From contig CAMDDX010000002.1 in the NCBI GenBank assembly GCA_945893075.1, positions 24,341 through 88,340 on the forward strand: a stretch of DNA of 64,000 nucleotides, in the 5' to 3' direction. Under the pieces are notes generated by a model that was given only the letters and a program-made list of their open reading frames with translations, did no database searches and had not been told where the DNA came from. Positions 63,639 to 64,000 of this stretch are shown piece after piece. The stretch is from Planctomyces sp. SH-PL62. GTDB taxonomy: Bacteria; Planctomycetota; Planctomycetia; Planctomycetales; Planctomycetaceae. Both the position numbers and the translations under genes were made by a program. Every line of letters starts with the position of its first letter. Position 1 is the first letter of the stretch.

Positions 63639-63865
63639 CCCTGGAGTGCGGTGTGACCCAGATGCTGGGTGCCCCAACACCGCCCTCCATTCGGTAGCGG
63701 GAGTTAAACTCCGAACATTAACCAATCGTTGCCGTGAGGATCGTCTTGCAAACGAAATGCAGAACTTTCATTTGGCGTTCGATCGTCACGGCGACGGTTT
63801 CTAACATTTGATCGCGAACGCCCGCGATCGAATGGAGGGCGGTGTCGAGCCACCGCACTCCAGGG
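63639..63865. repeat. Long nested inverted repeat, CTTTGGAGTGCGGTG family (copy 4 of 4)
   Basis: The outer arms CCCTGGAGTGCGGTG (63639-63653) and CACCGCACTCCAGGG (63851-63865) enclose the inner arms AACACCGCCCTCCATTCG and CGAATGGAGGGCGGTG. The 140-base centre (63693-63829) holds nothing recognised. Confidence 0.85.
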
Positions 63866-63872
63866 AGGCAAC

Positions 63873-64000
63873 ATGGACTGGCAACTTCTCGATCGTGACC
63901 GCGATATCTGGAATCGCGAGCTGGCGTCGTTCGTGCCGCCGCGCGTGTTTGACTCGCACCTGCATTTGTACGAGTCGAGTCACTTCAACGGCTCGGTGCC
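63873..64000 (+). CDS. Amidohydrolase-like protein, N-terminal part, cut by window edge
   Basis: 42 complete codons from ATG 63873, with AGGGAGG 6 bases upstream. MDWQLLDRDRDIWNRELASF is followed by VPPRVFDSHLHLYESSHF. The D-x-H-x-H motif (FDSHLHLY) is the N-terminal metal site of amidohydrolase-2 family enzymes. The rest is outside the window. It is the fifth gene of the SDR-aminotransferase-symporter-PhyH group. Confidence 0.75.
   Translation, partial: MDWQLLDRDRDIWNRELASFVPPRVFDSHLHLYESSHFNGSV

Overview
The window is chromosomal DNA of a member of the Planctomycetota. The case rests on gene content: three secreted twin-arginine DUF1501 proteins, three DUF1549/DUF1553 proteins (one with an N-terminal cytochrome-c domain), a sulfatase with a CSPTR formylglycine motif, a DUF1080 protein, several Gfo/Idh/MocA oxidoreductases, and GC-rich coding with sparse operons. 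No rRNA, tRNA or CRISPR array was recognised.

Layout. 1-5288: the 3' end of a DUF1553 gene, a ParE-type toxin-antitoxin pair, a DUF1501 gene, a retropepsin-like gene and speA. 5403-10381: agmatinase (with speA, arginine to putrescine), an AstE/AspA-like deacylase, a second small toxin-antitoxin-like pair, an HpcH/HpaI aldolase, an oxidoreductase and pyrE. 10571-17452: DUF1549/DUF1553, lipoprotein aldose epimerase, SIMPL protein, coiled-coil protein and a D-2-hydroxyacid dehydrogenase. 17664-22758: ferredoxin, a nucleotidyltransferase with a tandemly duplicated small partner gene, a MoxR/ChlI-like AAA ATPase, a cupin and a secreted beta-propeller protein. 23028-32738: esterase, two DUF1501 genes, an IS1182-like element, cytochrome-c/DUF1553 and lactonase. 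32901-38519: an accessory island with a HEPN pair and a WD40-Roc/COR GTPase followed in the same frame by a nucleotidyl cyclase-TIR protein. 38704-51955: ABC exporter, sulfatase, oxidoreductases, subtilase, hydrolases, NHL protein and metX. 52005-56868: a third small pair homologous to the second, sucD, a retropepsin-like gene, sucC, and an ECF sigma/zinc anti-sigma pair. 57041-64000: pgi, SDR, class III aminotransferase, sodium:solute symporter, PhyH dioxygenase and the start of an amidohydrolase.

Two features stand out. First, the GTPase at 34064-36577 and the cyclase-TIR protein at 36620-38185 share one reading frame and are separated by a single TAG. The codons just after that TAG supply a second Cys-x-Cys pair of a zinc ribbon whose first half (CPKC) ends the upstream protein. 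This looks like one roughly 1,373-codon signalling/defence gene (WD40-Roc-COR-zinc ribbon-class III cyclase-TIR) broken by one nonsense codon. Second, most intergenic gaps hold long, often nested inverted repeats belonging to several dispersed families with up to five copies in the window. These sit mainly at gene ends, and in one case supply the stop codon of a gene.

Five small two-gene modules of toxin-antitoxin type lie in the gaps between metabolic genes. An IS1182-like element has inserted between a DUF1553 gene and its probable DUF1501 operon partner, directly against one of the palindromes.
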